From Aricia agestis (Eukaryota > Arthropoda > Insecta > Lepidoptera > Lycaenidae): a stretch of 64,000 nt of DNA. The notes beneath the pieces were generated by a model. It was not told the DNA's origin and made no database searches. It was given only the letters and a program-made list of their open reading frames with translations. The position numbers and the translations under genes are program-made. The stretch covers positions 1,433,501-1,497,500 of the forward strand of contig NC_056425.1 of NCBI RefSeq assembly GCF_905147365.1. Reading direction: 5' to 3'. How positions within the stretch are numbered: the first letter of the stretch is position 1; each line of letters opens with the position of its first letter. This document shows, piece by piece, positions 21,100 through 43,375 of this stretch.

Positions 21100-24000
21100 A
21101 TGACTGAAATTACCAATAGTAATTTGTTTGAATCACAAACAATAATTGCCGACCACAAAGATCTTATTCACGATGTGGCCTACGACTTCTATGGGGAAAG
21201 AATGGCTACATGTTCAAGCGATCAGTATGTAAAGGTAGGTTATGTTATTATTTTTGTGCTCTCCCGCATTTTACGGGACTGTTTAATGTAAATACTATAT
21301 TTTGAAAGCACTTAGCTGTAGGCCATAACTAGGTTTCTTGACATGGTTACATAAAGTACAAAATATTTTCAAATAATTTAAAGTACTTGTCATAAACTTA
21401 TTTCTATTTCCAGGTATGGGATTCAGACGGACAAGGTGGAATGAAGCTGACAGCCAGCTGGAAGGCCCATCACGGCTCTGTGTGGAAGGTGACATGGGCA
21501 CATCCAGAATTTGGCCAGATCCTCGCTACCTGCTCCTTTGATAGAACTGCCGCTATATGGGAGGAAGTTGGTATGATCTAAGTTTTTAATAAATTTCTAA
21601 TAAAGGCCGGCATCTGCAGTTCTGATGTTGCGAGTGTCCATGGGTACGTACGTGATGGTAGTTGTCCTTTATTTTATATAAAAAAAAAATATTTTAAGAA
21701 GAGAAGTTTTTTTGTCTGTTGAGTGTTGATGAAATAAGTTTTCAAACTGTCTAGTCTACTCTATATCTGTACTTTTTTTTGTGCTAACATAACTTTAACA
21801 ATTTATGGTTATTATTATAACCTTTTTTTTTTTCTATATTTACAGGAGATACAACAGCATCTGGGTCTGAGAAAGGCCTGCGGACCTGGGTGAAGAGATC
21901 CAATCTGGTAGACTCCAGAACCTCAGTCACAGATGTAAAATTTGGTCCCAAACACTTAGGTCTACTGGTAGTCACATGTTCGGCTGATGGTATTATTAGG
22001 TGAGTATAAAATTTGGTTATTACTATAAATACTAATGCAGGCAAACAATGTAAAATATTTACTCTGTAGCTTGATACTTAGTTAAAAGTACCGAGTAAGG
22101 TGATAATTAAAATTAAAGTTTAAATAAGGATATGAATAGGATTAGAACTTAATATAATATTTTCATTAAAATTTTCTTCAAAATATAATACAGACCTTTA
22201 TTTTAATTTGAAACATGCTAGTATTCATTGATATAATTTATATTTTAGTTTTTTTTTTTTTTATGGTAAATAACATGTTTGTTATTAATTACTACATATT
22301 ATTAACATGTTTGTCTATGTTAGAATATATGAAGCACCAGATGTGATGAACCTGGCACAGTGGACCCTCCAGCACGAGATACCGACCAAAGTGTCCATCA
22401 GCTGCATATCATGGAACCCATCACTCTCCAGGTAATGTCTAATATTGTTTACATCCTAAGTGCTCTACTACAAAATGGGAATTAGGAACCTTAAAAATTA
22501 TTTTTGGAAGGACATAGCAACATTTGGTCACCTACTAGAAGCTAGAATTTTATTTTCTGAATGTTTTTTTGAGCACACTCTGAAAATATGTATTTTAGAT
22601 TTGTTTTCATGATAATCATTTTTATATACGCTGTGCCTTTACCCCAGCTGAATATTGTAAAATTAATTATCATCATAATTTGCATAACATTATGATGTTA
22701 ACAAAATTAAAGTTATGGAATTAGGAACTTACAGTATTGTTGCTCCTTTGCATTTTTCTTGAAAAAGAAAAATCATAGCAGTCAGCTTTGTTTTAATAAA
22801 TATGTTTTATGTTGCAGAATGAATTCAAACCCACCAATGTTAGCTGTAGGTAGTGATGAGCCAAACACAACCAACACTAGTCAAGACAAAACATGCAACG
22901 GAAAAGTTTTCATTTATGAGTAAGTATAACACATAGTCTCAGCCTGGTTTTAGGAAGTTACAGTAATAAGTTTCTATTTTTAAACCCTATATATATTTAT
23001 TTTTTTATCTATGGACACTTCACACTTCGTCAGTCTGGCCCCGTGCTAAGTACCTGAAGGACTTGTGTTACGGGTACCAGACAACGGAAATAATATATTT
23101 AATACTTTTATACTATACATATATTTAAGATTTTTATCATATAATACACATATTTAATACACATCCATGACCCAGGAACTTTGAAAACTTTTTGTTCCGT
23201 CGGCGGGATTCGAACCCGCGACCCTCGGCTTGAGCTACCAACTGAGCCACAGAGGTCGTGATTGGACTGTCTGTTGTTTTTATTATTTGATTATTATGTT
23301 TTTTGTTCACTGAGCGCTAAAAATTACTATGGTTGGGTTGCACAAACTAACTATAACTTTAACTACAATGCCAAATGTCAAATATTTGGTTCAAGTTAAA
23401 AATGGACGCCATCAAGACGTCATATTTAACCATAACCATAGAGCTCGACAAGGTTTTAAATGCACGTGGCGAAAAAAGGAACTAACGCTGTCATCATACA
23501 ACATCGCCATTTTTGACAGTTCGCCTTTACCAGCAGCGCCCCCATCCTCGTTCATTTATAACCTTGTTGGACCAGCTGTCATCTGTCAATTTCTCCGGTC
23601 AAAGTTAAGGTTAAAGTTAAAGCTAAATTTAGCCATAACGATAACCATAACTTTAACCTTAACTTTAACTTGTGCAACCCAACCTATGTCTTTAAATTAT
23701 AGACACAGCAAAGTAGACAAATGAAGATAATGTATCTGTCTGTTGTACTGATTTGATTTGTTATTTTGGTTGGTTTGATTGTTTGATTAACCTCTTGAAC
23801 CCCACCAACACAATAACGAGCCACCCGCAAAAATACCTCTGCATACCACCGGATCGATATTGAGCCACGTGATGCACTCGACCTCACGCTGTTTTGTAAC
23901 TTATTTTAGTGTGTATAAGATTATTTTTTTTCGAAAGGGTCTATGACCATGGTAGTTTAATCGTGGCTATAACTAGTCTGTTGCTAGTTGATTTGGAGAT

Positions 24001-27000
24001 AAACAATAAGGGGGGCCTGGCCGCCTCCCCTAAAGTCACACGTGTGACATTCTAATCGGGTAATAAAATTTTAGTGTGTATAAGATTTAATTTTATTCGT
24101 TCTATGCATTATTTTTAAGAATATAAAGTTGGCTACAAAATAACGCACTAAATCAGTTCCTGATTGGCGCAATTATGTAAAATTTGAAAATAAATTTTAG
24201 AAAAATTTAAATGGCGCCATAACGACGCCATATTTGAGGCTCACTAAAATTTTGACATCCCGGTATTTGAGAGGTTAATTACCATTTTTTGACACAGAAC
24301 CCTGAAATATATTGTTTGTAAATTACAGATACAGTGAAGCCTCGCGTCGATGGACAAGAACAGATTGTCTCTCGTCAGTGCTAGAACCTGTGAACGACCT
24401 GGCCTTCGCTCCCAACCTGGGCCGGTCATTCCACCTACTAGCTGTCGCTACTAAAGATGTTAGGATTATCAAGATTGATCCATTGCCGTAAGTTACCTTA
24501 GGCTACTTGACCTATATTCAATTTCATTGAACAAATACATATTTCTAGTAGAACTTTTCCTAGAAAACCGTATTTCACCCTTATCATCAAATAAAAGCTT
24601 ATGATTGATAAATAAAGTCGATTTGCAAATATAATTTTATGAAAATAGGATTTGTACTGACGAAAACGCTTTTGCGGTACTTCCGAATTGGATGTGACGT
24701 CATCTCATTCCTAATTTAATATCTTTTATTTATCGCGCTCGTTATATGTAAGTTTATTTGTACATAAATAATAAAAATAAGCCTAGAAAGATTTGTAAAA
24801 TATATTTTCTCGAATAATTCAAATAAAACATAAGTTTTATAAATTATCTCCATTTATTGTAGACGGGAAATGAAATGGTCAAAAGTTTTTCTCCAAAAGT
24901 TTTCAACATTACAAATGATTTCTTATTTCTTATTTAATTCTTTTATAATTTTTAGACACTTTTAGACGCGTACATTTACGAGGGCTGCTATTTATGTATC
25001 CGGAACTGGCCACTTACAAGAACAATATTTAAAAAGTAATTACAACATTTGAAAATAGAACTCTTTGGTTGAAGAATACATTTTGTTTCATGTGACTGTC
25101 AATTAATTTTCCATTGTGGCGTCATTTTGAAAATTGCGTGTCTTCATTTGCCATGGATTTAACGCGTGAACATTTTCGTGCAATGATTTACTACGATTTT
25201 CGGCGTGGGCTTAATCAACAACAGTGCTTTATTCAACTCACCGCAACTTTTGGAGATGAAGCACCATCAAAAACCACTGTTTATCACTGGTACAGTGAGT
25301 TTAATCGTGAGCGGTCTATGCTCACGGATGAAAATAAAGAAGGTCGCCCAAAAACAGCTGTTGTCCCACAAAATATAGATGCTGTGCGGGAACTAATAAT
25401 GCGTGATCGTCATGTTACATATCGCGAGATAGAGGCGTCCTTAGGCATAAGTATGACGAGCATACATAAGATATTACACGAACATTTGGCTGTAAAAAAA
25501 ATATGTTCGCGTTGGATTCCGCACAACTTGACAATCGATCAAAAACGGGCTCGTGTCGATTGGTGCAAAAAAATGATAAAAAAATACAACCGTGGTACGT
25601 CAAAAGCCGTTTATAATATCTACACAGGTGATGAATCTTGGATCTATGCATATGACCCCGAAACTAAACAACAGTCAACGGTGTGGGTGTTCCAAGATGA
25701 GCCGAAACCAACAAAAGTTACTCGTGCAAAAAGTACTTTGAAGCAAATGGTCGCCTGTTTTTTTGGAATTAATGGACATGTGGCTACAGTGCCATTAGAG
25801 AATCGTAAAACGGTTAATTCTGAATGGTATACGACCATTTGTTTACCAGAAGTCTTTGAAGAAATAAGAAAGGACAACCGACAACGCAGAATCATATTAC
25901 ATCACGACAATGCTAGCTGTCACACCTCAGCTGAAACAACTCAGTTTTTGGAGGGTCAAAAGATCGAATTGACTGGTCATCCGCCGTACAGCCCTGATTT
26001 GGCACCTAACGATTTCTTTTTATTTCCATACGCGAAGAACAAATTACGTGGTCAACGTTTTTCGAGCCGCGAAGAGGCTGTTGATGCGTTCAAAATGCAC
26101 GTTTTGGAGATACCTCAATCAGAATGGAAAAAGTGCTATGAAAATTGATTCCAGCGTATGCAAAAGTGTGTCGATCATCGCGGCGAATATTTTGAAAAGC
26201 AATAAAACCATATTAAATGATATATGTTTGTTTCTTTTTTTAATTCCGGATACATAAATAGCAGCCCTCGTAGCATATTAAAAAATTTTCAATAAAGAGA
26301 GCTTAAAATACAAAACGTATGACGTCACACTATGGCGGACAGTGTTTTCGGCGCCATTTATAAGGCATATTTTTCAATTAACATTTTTATGGGTTTCTAC
26401 TATGTAAAATATTAAAATATTAGTTTTTTTTTGTAATAATGAATGATTACTAAGCGATTAGCATGAAGAAAAAAATTAGGTCAAGTAGCCTAATCGTTAC
26501 TTACTTTTGACATTTCAACTTTAGGTGATGCTTGTGCTAGTTCCGATTTCGGCTACGTTTTGTACTTTTTACTACTAATAGTCTTATGCAAGACACTTGG
26601 ATGTCATAAACGTCTGTCTCTCTCTGTGATAAGATGGGGAGCATAAGTTAACAAAGCTATGTGTGTAAATTTTGTCGCGTAACAAGATAAGGCCGCGTTT
26701 CCACTGACGCGGAGCGAAACGGAGAGGAACTTAGCGGTGCCGAATTGACCAACCACCATGCTCGAAATCTTCTCTCCGTTTCGCTGTCATTCCGCTGGAA
26801 TAGCACGATTGGTCAATTCGGGCACCGCTAAGCTCCTCTCCGCTCCGCTCCGCGTCAGTGGAAACGCGGCCTTAAGTTGTAAAACACTAAAACCGTTTAC
26901 ATTTCATAGAGAAACGCCCGTACATTTCAGGTTTACGGAGTCGACGGGCTCGTCAAACGGTTGCGGCGTGCGGTTCAAGACGGAGGTGGTGGCGGCCTTC

Positions 27001-28087
27001 GAGGACCACCTGTCGTGCGTGTGGCGGGTCTCGTGGAACGTCACGGGCACGCTGCTCGCCTCCTCCGGCGCCGACTGCTGCGTGCGCCTGTGGAAGAGTG
27101 AGTGAGACATATATAGTGTGTGCACGAGGGCGAGCAAGATAGCGTGTGTGACAGTAATGCTAAGTACTCACATACGGTTTTGCTCGATAGTTTTACTCCA
27201 AATCGAGTAATAATTACTGTGTGGACCGCAAAACTCACACCTCGCCGGCTCGCATCGAGCCAACTCGATGGAATTAAATATATCGATTTAGAGTAATACT
27301 ATCGAGCAACGCTGAATGTGTGGACGAAAGCCCAAGCCGCGGGTTTTGCTCGACGTGATTGCTCGAAGTAAAACTGTATACAAGTACTTAGCATAACAGT
27401 ATAATATTTTGCCACAGTTAGTCGACACTACGGGAGTGCGGTGCGTGAACGATTGGTAGATGCCGATCGTATCATTGGTGTCTACTATACGTTATGAGTA
27501 GAATAAAGTTTCTTTAAGCGATTTTAGAGCTTTACACGCACTATGTAATTTCATATTACTGTATTAACGTGTGTTGTATTACGTGGGAGAGCCATGCTTC
27601 GGCACGAATGGGCCGGTTCGACCAGAGAAATACCACTTTCTCACAGAAAACCGGCGTGAAACAGCGCTCGCGATGTGTTTCGCCGAGTGAGTGAGTTTAC
27701 CGGAGGCCCAATCCCCTACCCTATTCCCTTCCCTACCCTCCCCTATCACCATATTGAATAGGGTAATAGGGGAGGGTGCAGAGGGAATAGGGCCTATTCC
27801 CTCTTAAAAGGCCGCACCTGCAGCACTTCTGATGCTGCGAGTGTCCATGGGCGACGGAAGTTGCTTTAAATCAGGTGACCCGTTTGCTCGTTTGCCCCCT
27901 TATTTCATTAATAAAATCACTTATGTATATCTCCTTATACGTTCCAGTGCAATACATGAACCAGTGGAAGTGCGTGGCGGTGTACGCCAACGAGCCGCGC
28001 TGCGCCGCGCCGCCGCCCGCGCGCCCGCTCACCACATACACGCGCCTCGCGACCATGGCCAACCCCGCGCACATGCCGCACCACTGA
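21100..28087 (+). CDS. seh1: Nucleoporin Seh1, eight exons
   Basis: Exons: 21100-21234, 21414-21570, 21846-21999, 22324-22431, 22818-22919, 24329-24487, 26931-27097, 27948-28087. All junctions are GT-AG and the phases join to 373 residues (human about 360). The frame contains hallmark Seh1 segments: ADHKDLIHDV, ERMATCSSDQYVKVWD, TWAHPEFGQILATCSFDRTA, VDSRTSVTDVKFGPKH, CSADGIIRIYEAPDVMNL, FAPNLGRSFH, AVATKDVRI and VWRVSWNVTGTLLASSGAD. Seh1 is a WD40 propeller that works in the Nup107-160 scaffold of the nuclear pore with Nup85, and in GATOR2 with Mio, where it controls TORC1. The short C-terminal tail ends in PHH. Introns 5 and 6 are long and transposon-filled; exons 7 and 8 are markedly GC-rich. 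Confidence 0.95.
21602..21689 (+). repeat. SINE-like repeat, 3' fragment in seh1 intron 2
   Basis: Retains AAAGGCCGGCA, CTGATGTTGCGAGTGTCCAT and an A-rich tail. It is 5'-truncated and diverged. Confidence 0.65.
23085..23262 (-). repeat. tRNA-headed SINE in seh1 intron 5
   Basis: On the minus strand, A box TGGCTCAGTTGGTAG and B box GGTTCGAATCC are both canonical pol III elements. They are followed by GACGGAACAAAAAGTTTTCA and an AT-rich tail like 9437-9587. The 3' extension and lack of an acceptor-stem closure argue for a SINE and against a working tRNA. Confidence 0.75.
23328..23686. repeat. MITE with a second MITE nested inside
   Basis: Ends GGTTGGGTTGCACAA and inverse, with TTTAACC-rich subterminal arms as at 1-133. 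A 130-bp element with AGCTCGACAAGG ends (23442-23571) interrupts it. Removal of the inner element would leave a normal member of the outer family. Confidence 0.7.
23442..23571. repeat. Inner MITE (relative of 7247-7378)
   Basis: Shares GGAACTAACGCTG, CATTTTTGACAG and CCTTTACCAGCAGCGCC with 7247-7378 and has matching inverted ends. It is the younger of the two nested insertions. Confidence 0.7.
24979..26270 (+). mobile_element. Mariner element, copy 2, in seh1 intron 6
   Basis: The 1292-bp element has the same 27-bp termini as copy 1 and is flanked by TA (24977-24978, 26271-26272). It lies in sense with seh1 between exons 6 and 7. Confidence 0.95.
25153..26148 (+). pseudogene. Mariner transposase with late premature stop
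   Basis: It is the same D34D transposase as copies 1 and 3, but TGG for W332 has become TGA. This removes the last 19 residues, giving 331. All three catalytic aspartates (TGDES, HHDNA, PNDFF) and WIPHNL are intact. Loss of the C-terminal end makes function uncertain; whether it is dead depends on the need for this tail, which sequence alone does not settle. Confidence 0.85.
26690..26874. repeat. About 185-bp MITE in seh1 intron 6
   Basis: Inverted ends AGGCCGCGTTTCCACTGACG and inverse, with arms about 60 bp through GCGGTGCCGAATTGACCA. TA is found just outside each end. GC-rich, unlike the intron around it, and only 56 bp before exon 7. Confidence 0.75.
27580..27916 (+). repeat. SINE-like repeat just before seh1 exon 8
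   Basis: A near full-length sense copy whose A-rich tail ends about 31 bp before the exon 8 acceptor at 27946-27947. The C-rich tract is partly inverted in the middle (CCCTATCACC..GGGTAATAGGGG). It may supply part of the polypyrimidine context. Confidence 0.75.
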
Positions 28088-28136
28088 CAACAGGTGAATA
28101 ATATGCAGGCCTACATGGATGTATTATATTATCAGA

Positions 28137-28280
28137 GAAGTTGAATCCTATGCAAATCGGGGACCTAAGTAGTTTAGTTGCGTTACGTCAAACCCAGCTG
28201 ACAGATCACAATTAACATTGAATTGACATATTCAACCAAATAACGTTGGTCTGTCAATTGCATAGGAATTAACTTCCACG
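28137..28280. repeat. Small inverted-repeat element downstream of seh1
   Basis: GAAGTTGAATCCTATGCAA and the near inverse TTGCATAGGAATTAACTTC form the ends. Non-coding, probably in the 3' UTR or just past it. Confidence 0.55.
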
Positions 28281-28338
28281 ATGGTACAAACACATACCAA
28301 CAATGCCTTGAACAAACTAATTTTTTTATACAAAAAAT

Positions 28339-28344
28339 AATAAA
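28339..28344 (+). terminator. Candidate poly(A) signal of seh1
   Basis: First AATAAA after the seh1 stop, 252 bases downstream, in AT-rich sequence. Other A-rich variants follow. Confidence 0.4.
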
Positions 28345-29019
28345 TTTTTGTTTAGATCTACAAAATGTATCATATATTAAAATTAATTTACCAATAATAA
28401 TAAATAATTATTAAAGACAACTATTCAGAATAGTCGTGGGTTCACGATATTTGGATAAAGATAAATATCTTCTGATAAAAAGTAGAAAGTGTGTGATTAT
28501 TATTATTATAAAAGTAAAAAGAAGAAAAACAAAAAGACACTATTTATTCAAAATAAAGTGATAATAATTTATATCAAAAGTATGAACACATCGGTAAATC
28601 CTTTAGCCTGATTGATCCAATGTTAGGCCAATATTGCGGAATTCGGTCTTGAATGTTAGGCCAATATCCCAACATTTGTCAAATATTGGACCAATCCTGC
28701 TCTAGCATGATTCCTTAGCTAAAAGTCTTAAAAAATAAATGAATTTTAAAAAAGTGTCGGTTCATTTCATTGGCGCCGTCCGTCTCAAGCGCTGCAGGTG
28801 ACTCTCCTTGCTTATGCGGCTTGATAACCAACCGACCTGAAATAGGCATACTGTTAAAAAAAATATCTAAACATAGCTGACTGCCCGGTTTCTGAGTTAC
28901 ACAAACTCCATATAAACCAAGTTCATCTCACTCAGTTTTAAAAGCGCCATCTAGTTCTCAGGTTCACCCTAGAAAACGGGTACGAGGGCGTTTTTAGAGT
29001 AAAGATCACAGCACACATA

Positions 29020-29443
29020 TCAACTCGGAAAGGGATCGGCACCGTATCGCCTCGAGCCGTTCAATATTGTTTGTATGAAACTCCCCACTGCAACGCACAC
29101 TAAGCGGAACCGTAACGTAATCGCCTCGCCTCGGAACAGGCTACGCGTGGTCAACTAGCAGTCCCCCCGCTTAGTCCCGCTTAGTCGTCCACCCGCCTAC
29201 GGCTCGTCGTCCCCCCCCGCTTACGGCTCGTTGTCCACCCATCTACGGCTCTCCGTACTCAAGCTTACGTTTCTTCGTCCACCCTTGCTCCTTTCCCCTT
29301 CCCCGAGCCGTAAGCGAGGCGTCGCCTAGCCGTAGCCGAGTTGACGTGCAGGCGCTACTGATACGCTTTGGTTACATAATATGTTAGATTGACGCCTAGT
29401 TGACGGCGAGGCGAAAAGCGGTGACGATCGCTTTCCGAGTTGA
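29020..29443. repeat. Fold-back element with degenerate minisatellite core
   Basis: Ends TCAACTCGGAAAGGGATCG and a near inverse. The centre (29160-29290) repeats a theme of about 27 bp, CGTCCACCCGCCTACGGCTC, four to five times with changes. Lies between the convergent seh1 and kinase genes. Confidence 0.6.
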
Positions 29444-29823
29444 GTCCGAGTGACCTTAATGCGGATTGGACAACGCGTCCGGATTAGCAATTTACAATAG
29501 AAAATCGCATTTCATTATTCATGTATCCATTTTATCAGGCTATATAATATTTCATTATTATTTATTATTTAAATATAGTTACCGGCATAGATCTGTCGCT
29601 GCTACAACGTCCATTTGCCAACTGGCTCAGGGTATTACTGAAAAATATAAAATATTTAATCACTAATATACCACTATTAATATGTAACAAAAAAAAATAC
29701 CATGAATTCATGAACTTACCCGAATGCGGCTCGTTTTATTGTCGCGACGGTGAGGCCCGGGCGCGCCGAGAGTGGTTGAAACCCGCAGCTTCGCCAACTG
29801 TAATCAAAACCATATCCATACTT

Positions 29824-29957
29824 CCATACTAATATTATAAATGCGAAAGTGTGTCTGTCCGTCTGTCTGTCTGTTAGCTCTTCACGATCAAAACACTGCA
29901 CCGATTTTGCTGAAATTAGGTATGGAGATACTTTAAGTCCCGGAAAGGGCATAGGAT
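29824..29957 (+). repeat. Dispersed repeat, 5' fragment
   Basis: TACTAATATTATAAATGCGA, CTGT tract, then GTCCCGGAAAGGGCATAGGA. Same family as 5895-6363 and 40981-41297. Confidence 0.65.
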
Positions 29958-30094
29958 CATAGAATTAGAACGTTAGAAAAGGCATTCCATACAATCGTCA
30001 GCGCGAAAATGTGTCACCTTCGAAATGAGTGAGCTCACTCATCTGAGAGCAGTGTGCCTTAGGACGCGGTAACAGCCGGACGTCTTTAAGAGCT

Positions 30095-30205
30095 CACCTG
30101 ACTCTAAAAATCAAACATCGTCCTTCTCTCTTCACACTCACGCCCGTCTTTCATATGCCAGGTGAAAAAGGACGGCGCGGAATCATCGCCGAGTTAGTTT
30201 TACTT
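30095..30205 (-). repeat. Repeat shared inverted with 19690-19830
   Basis: Carries CGTCCTTCTCTCTTCACACT and CCAGGTGAAAAAGGACGGC in inverse order to 19690-19830. Confidence 0.6.
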
Positions 30206-30540
30206 GAATAAAAGACAAACTATAATAATTATGAAAAAAGTGTTTTGAGAAAATTTAGGTTTTATCAATGCCTTTTTAGGTATTAAAAAATATTAAAGAA
30301 AAGACAGCAAACTTCGAAGATCCAAGCAAAAATGTGTTTAAAACAAGGTTTTTTTGTAAAAAAGAAACTATCGAGCATTTTTTGAGTAATCGTGTTTTCC
30401 TCTTGAGCATTTAATCTTCATGAACTGAAGTTACTTGTGTCAAAAAATCAGTTTTCTAGACCTTACAGATTTTGAGATCTAGGTTAAAGTATGTAGTCAA
30501 GTTAGGCTCATATGCGCTCTTAATTCATTAATTAAACGGC

Positions 30541-30781
30541 TGTGTTTCGCCGAGTGAGTGAGTTTACCGGGGGCCCAATCCCCTACCCTATTCCCTTTCC
30601 TACCCTCCCCTATTCCCTTCCCTTCCCATCCCTACCCTTCCCTATTACCCTGTTCCCTCTTAAAAGGCCGGCAACGCACATGCAGCTCTTCTGATGCTGC
30701 GAGTGTCCATGGGCGACGGAAATTGCTTTCCATCAGGTGACCCGTTTGCTCGTTTGCCCCCTTATTTCATTAAAAAAAAAA
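30541..30781 (+). repeat. SINE-like repeat, 5'-truncated
   Basis: Starts at TGTGTTTCGCCGAGTGAGTG and runs to the A tail. The 5' third of the family is absent, in keeping with RNA-mediated insertion. Confidence 0.75.
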
Positions 30782-30967
30782 CTTATAGACAGCGATATAG
30801 CCGCTTTTCTTGGACTGCCTTTTTTCGGAATGAAAAACTTTCTCAAGACTCAAAGCATCTTCATATCTGTAATTCAATTTTTAATCGTGAACAAGCAACA
30901 TACAAACAGACAGACACACTTTCGCATTTATAATGTTTGTTTGGATGATTTGAGATATAGGTTATTG

Positions 30968-41500
<10,533 letters not shown>

Positions 41501-41695
41501 CTGACATTTCAATGATTTATTTTTAATCGGGTGTCAATCGCCAGCATCGACGTATAATTAGTATGAACTTTTTGGTGTGGGAACTTTTTTTATAGGATAA
41601 GATGAAAAAAAAAAGTGGCACAATAGACATAACTACAGTGGCCACTGAGCTGCGGGAATGCGAAAAGAAGTAATAAAATCCAAGCCGAGTGCGAG

Positions 41696-41880
41696 TTGAA
41701 ATCGCGCACGAAGGGTTCCGTACCATTATAGAGCAAAAACAGGCAAAAATTCTGATTTTGTATGGCAATTGGCAGCCCCCTTAATTATAGCAAAAGGGTC
41801 CCGTTTTTACCCTTTGGGAACGGAACCGTATTCCGTAAATAACAGAAAAAAAGACTGACATTCTGCCTCGTAGGAAAAAT
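41696..41880 (-). repeat. Dispersed GGGTTCCGTACC repeat, fragment
   Basis: CGCGCACGAAGGGTTCCGTA and AGGGTCCCGTTTTTACCC identify the family also seen at 42967-43375, 51743-51965, 60821-61230 and 61960-62030. No ORF. Confidence 0.6.
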
Positions 41881-41993
41881 ATTTCCTCCAGTCCCTCTGC
41901 TCCATCCGTCTTACAAATATCAAAGCGTCACTTGATATGTGGCCTAGAGTTTAACTTATCCACAAGGTAGGCCGCTAATTGTTTTCACTCCGA

Positions 41994-42042
41994 AATCCGA
42001 ACATTAGTACATAATATATAGATATTCGGATTTCGGAGTGAA
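41994..42042. repeat. 49-bp hairpin-forming palindrome
   Basis: Arms TTCACTCCGAAATCCGAA and exact inverse flank a 13-bp AT-rich loop, directly upstream of the kinase start region. Confidence 0.6.
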
Positions 42043-42530
42043 TGCCCAATTCGCTGAGAAATACTGTCGTTTTTTTTTTAATTTAATAATATTGTCGTTT
42101 CTGTCTTGTTATTCAGATAAGAAGGAAAATATGAAATGTTGGGGTTTGATAAGCATGTATTTAGTATTATTGCGTACCTACAGGAAATTCCAGATCTCAT
42201 TGTTTATTTAAAAATATTTTCCTTCAAAATACATTACCTCAGAGTGTAAGATATTGGCGCTGTAAGAGCGTTTCACACTTCTGAGTTCTGACTTCTGTCG
42301 CATGCATGTCCGCAAAAATCCCTTCAGGTAAGATGCCTTAACCACCTCTAGATATTTTATGTAGGTATAGGCTAACTTTCAAAAAGGATGTTTTTTTTTT
42401 TATGTTCAACTACTGTTGAACATAAAAATTCAGATCTAAGATGATGCTCAAGTTTTTACGAAAAAAATGAAGCTTTATAGTTTTTAGAGTTCCGTTGCGT
42501 ACATGGTTCCGTACATGGTTCCGTATTAAA

Positions 42531-42923
42531 AAATCCCACCAAAAACATTTTCATGTAAAAATGTTGCCAAGATGAGAACATAATATTATAGTTCGTCGGC
42601 AAAATCGGTGGCCTGGCCATTTATCATTAGTTACTGTATATTAAGTTCAAAGCCCTGGCGAATAACAAAATGGCCAAGCCACCGATTTTGACTAATGTGT
42701 AGAGTTTTTAGATTCTTCTCGTGCAGCTGACACATTATAATATTATTATCAAATATTTTGCCGCGCTTTAGGGTAAAATTAAGGTTTTTAGATTTAGGGT
42801 TGAGTATGTAAGGTTAGAAACTTGGCTCTACATGAGATCTCACTACTTTTTGACACGACGAACTATAATATTATGTTCTCATCTTGGCAACATTTTTACA
42901 TGAAAATGTTTTTGGTGGGATTT
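42531..42923. repeat. 393-bp element with two sets of inverted arms
   Basis: The outer arms contain AAATCCCACCAAAAACATTT and AATGTTGCCAAGATGAGAAC, about 65 bp and nearly perfect. An inner pair (GCAAAATCGGTGGC and inverse) lies at 42599-42692. The outer arms are intact, so it may be a recently active MITE. Confidence 0.7.
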
Positions 42924-42966
42924 CATTTCTTTTTGTAAGCTGGTTTACGTTGTTTTTTCTTTAAGT

Positions 42967-43375
42967 TCATTTTTTAGGGTTCCGTACCCATAGGGTAGAA
43001 ACGGGACCCTATTACTGAGACTTCGATGTCTGTCCGTCTGTCTGTCTCCAGGCTGTAACTCAAGAACGGTAATAGCTAGAGAGTTGAAATTTTCACAGAT
43101 TATGTATATATGTTGTCGCCGTAACAACAAATACTAAAAACAAAATGAAATTTATATTTAAGGGGGGCTCCCATACAACAAACGTCATTTTTTTGGCCTT
43201 TTTTGCTCTATATCAATAATGGCAACAGGTAGGTACTTAAATTTTTCTCAAAGTCCTTAGTTATATGTCTACTTTAATATTTAATAATAATATTAAAATA
43301 AAATAAAAAATTAAGGGGGGCTCCCATACAAAAAACACAAATTTTTGCCTAATTTTGCTCTATAATGGTACGGAT
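42967..43375 (+). repeat. Dispersed GGGTTCCGTACC repeat, longer copy
   Basis: TTAGGGTTCCGTACCCATAG, CTGTCCGTCTGTCTGTC, GGCTGTAACTCAAGAACGG, AACAACAAATACTAAAAACA and two GGGGGGCTCCCATACA blocks. It ends at a TATAATGGTACGGA. Same order as 60821-61230. Confidence 0.65.

Noticed and set aside
23200..23262. tRNA gene with perfect A and B boxes
   Set aside because: Has a SINE body and AT-rich tail shared with 9437-9587, and no acceptor-stem closure.
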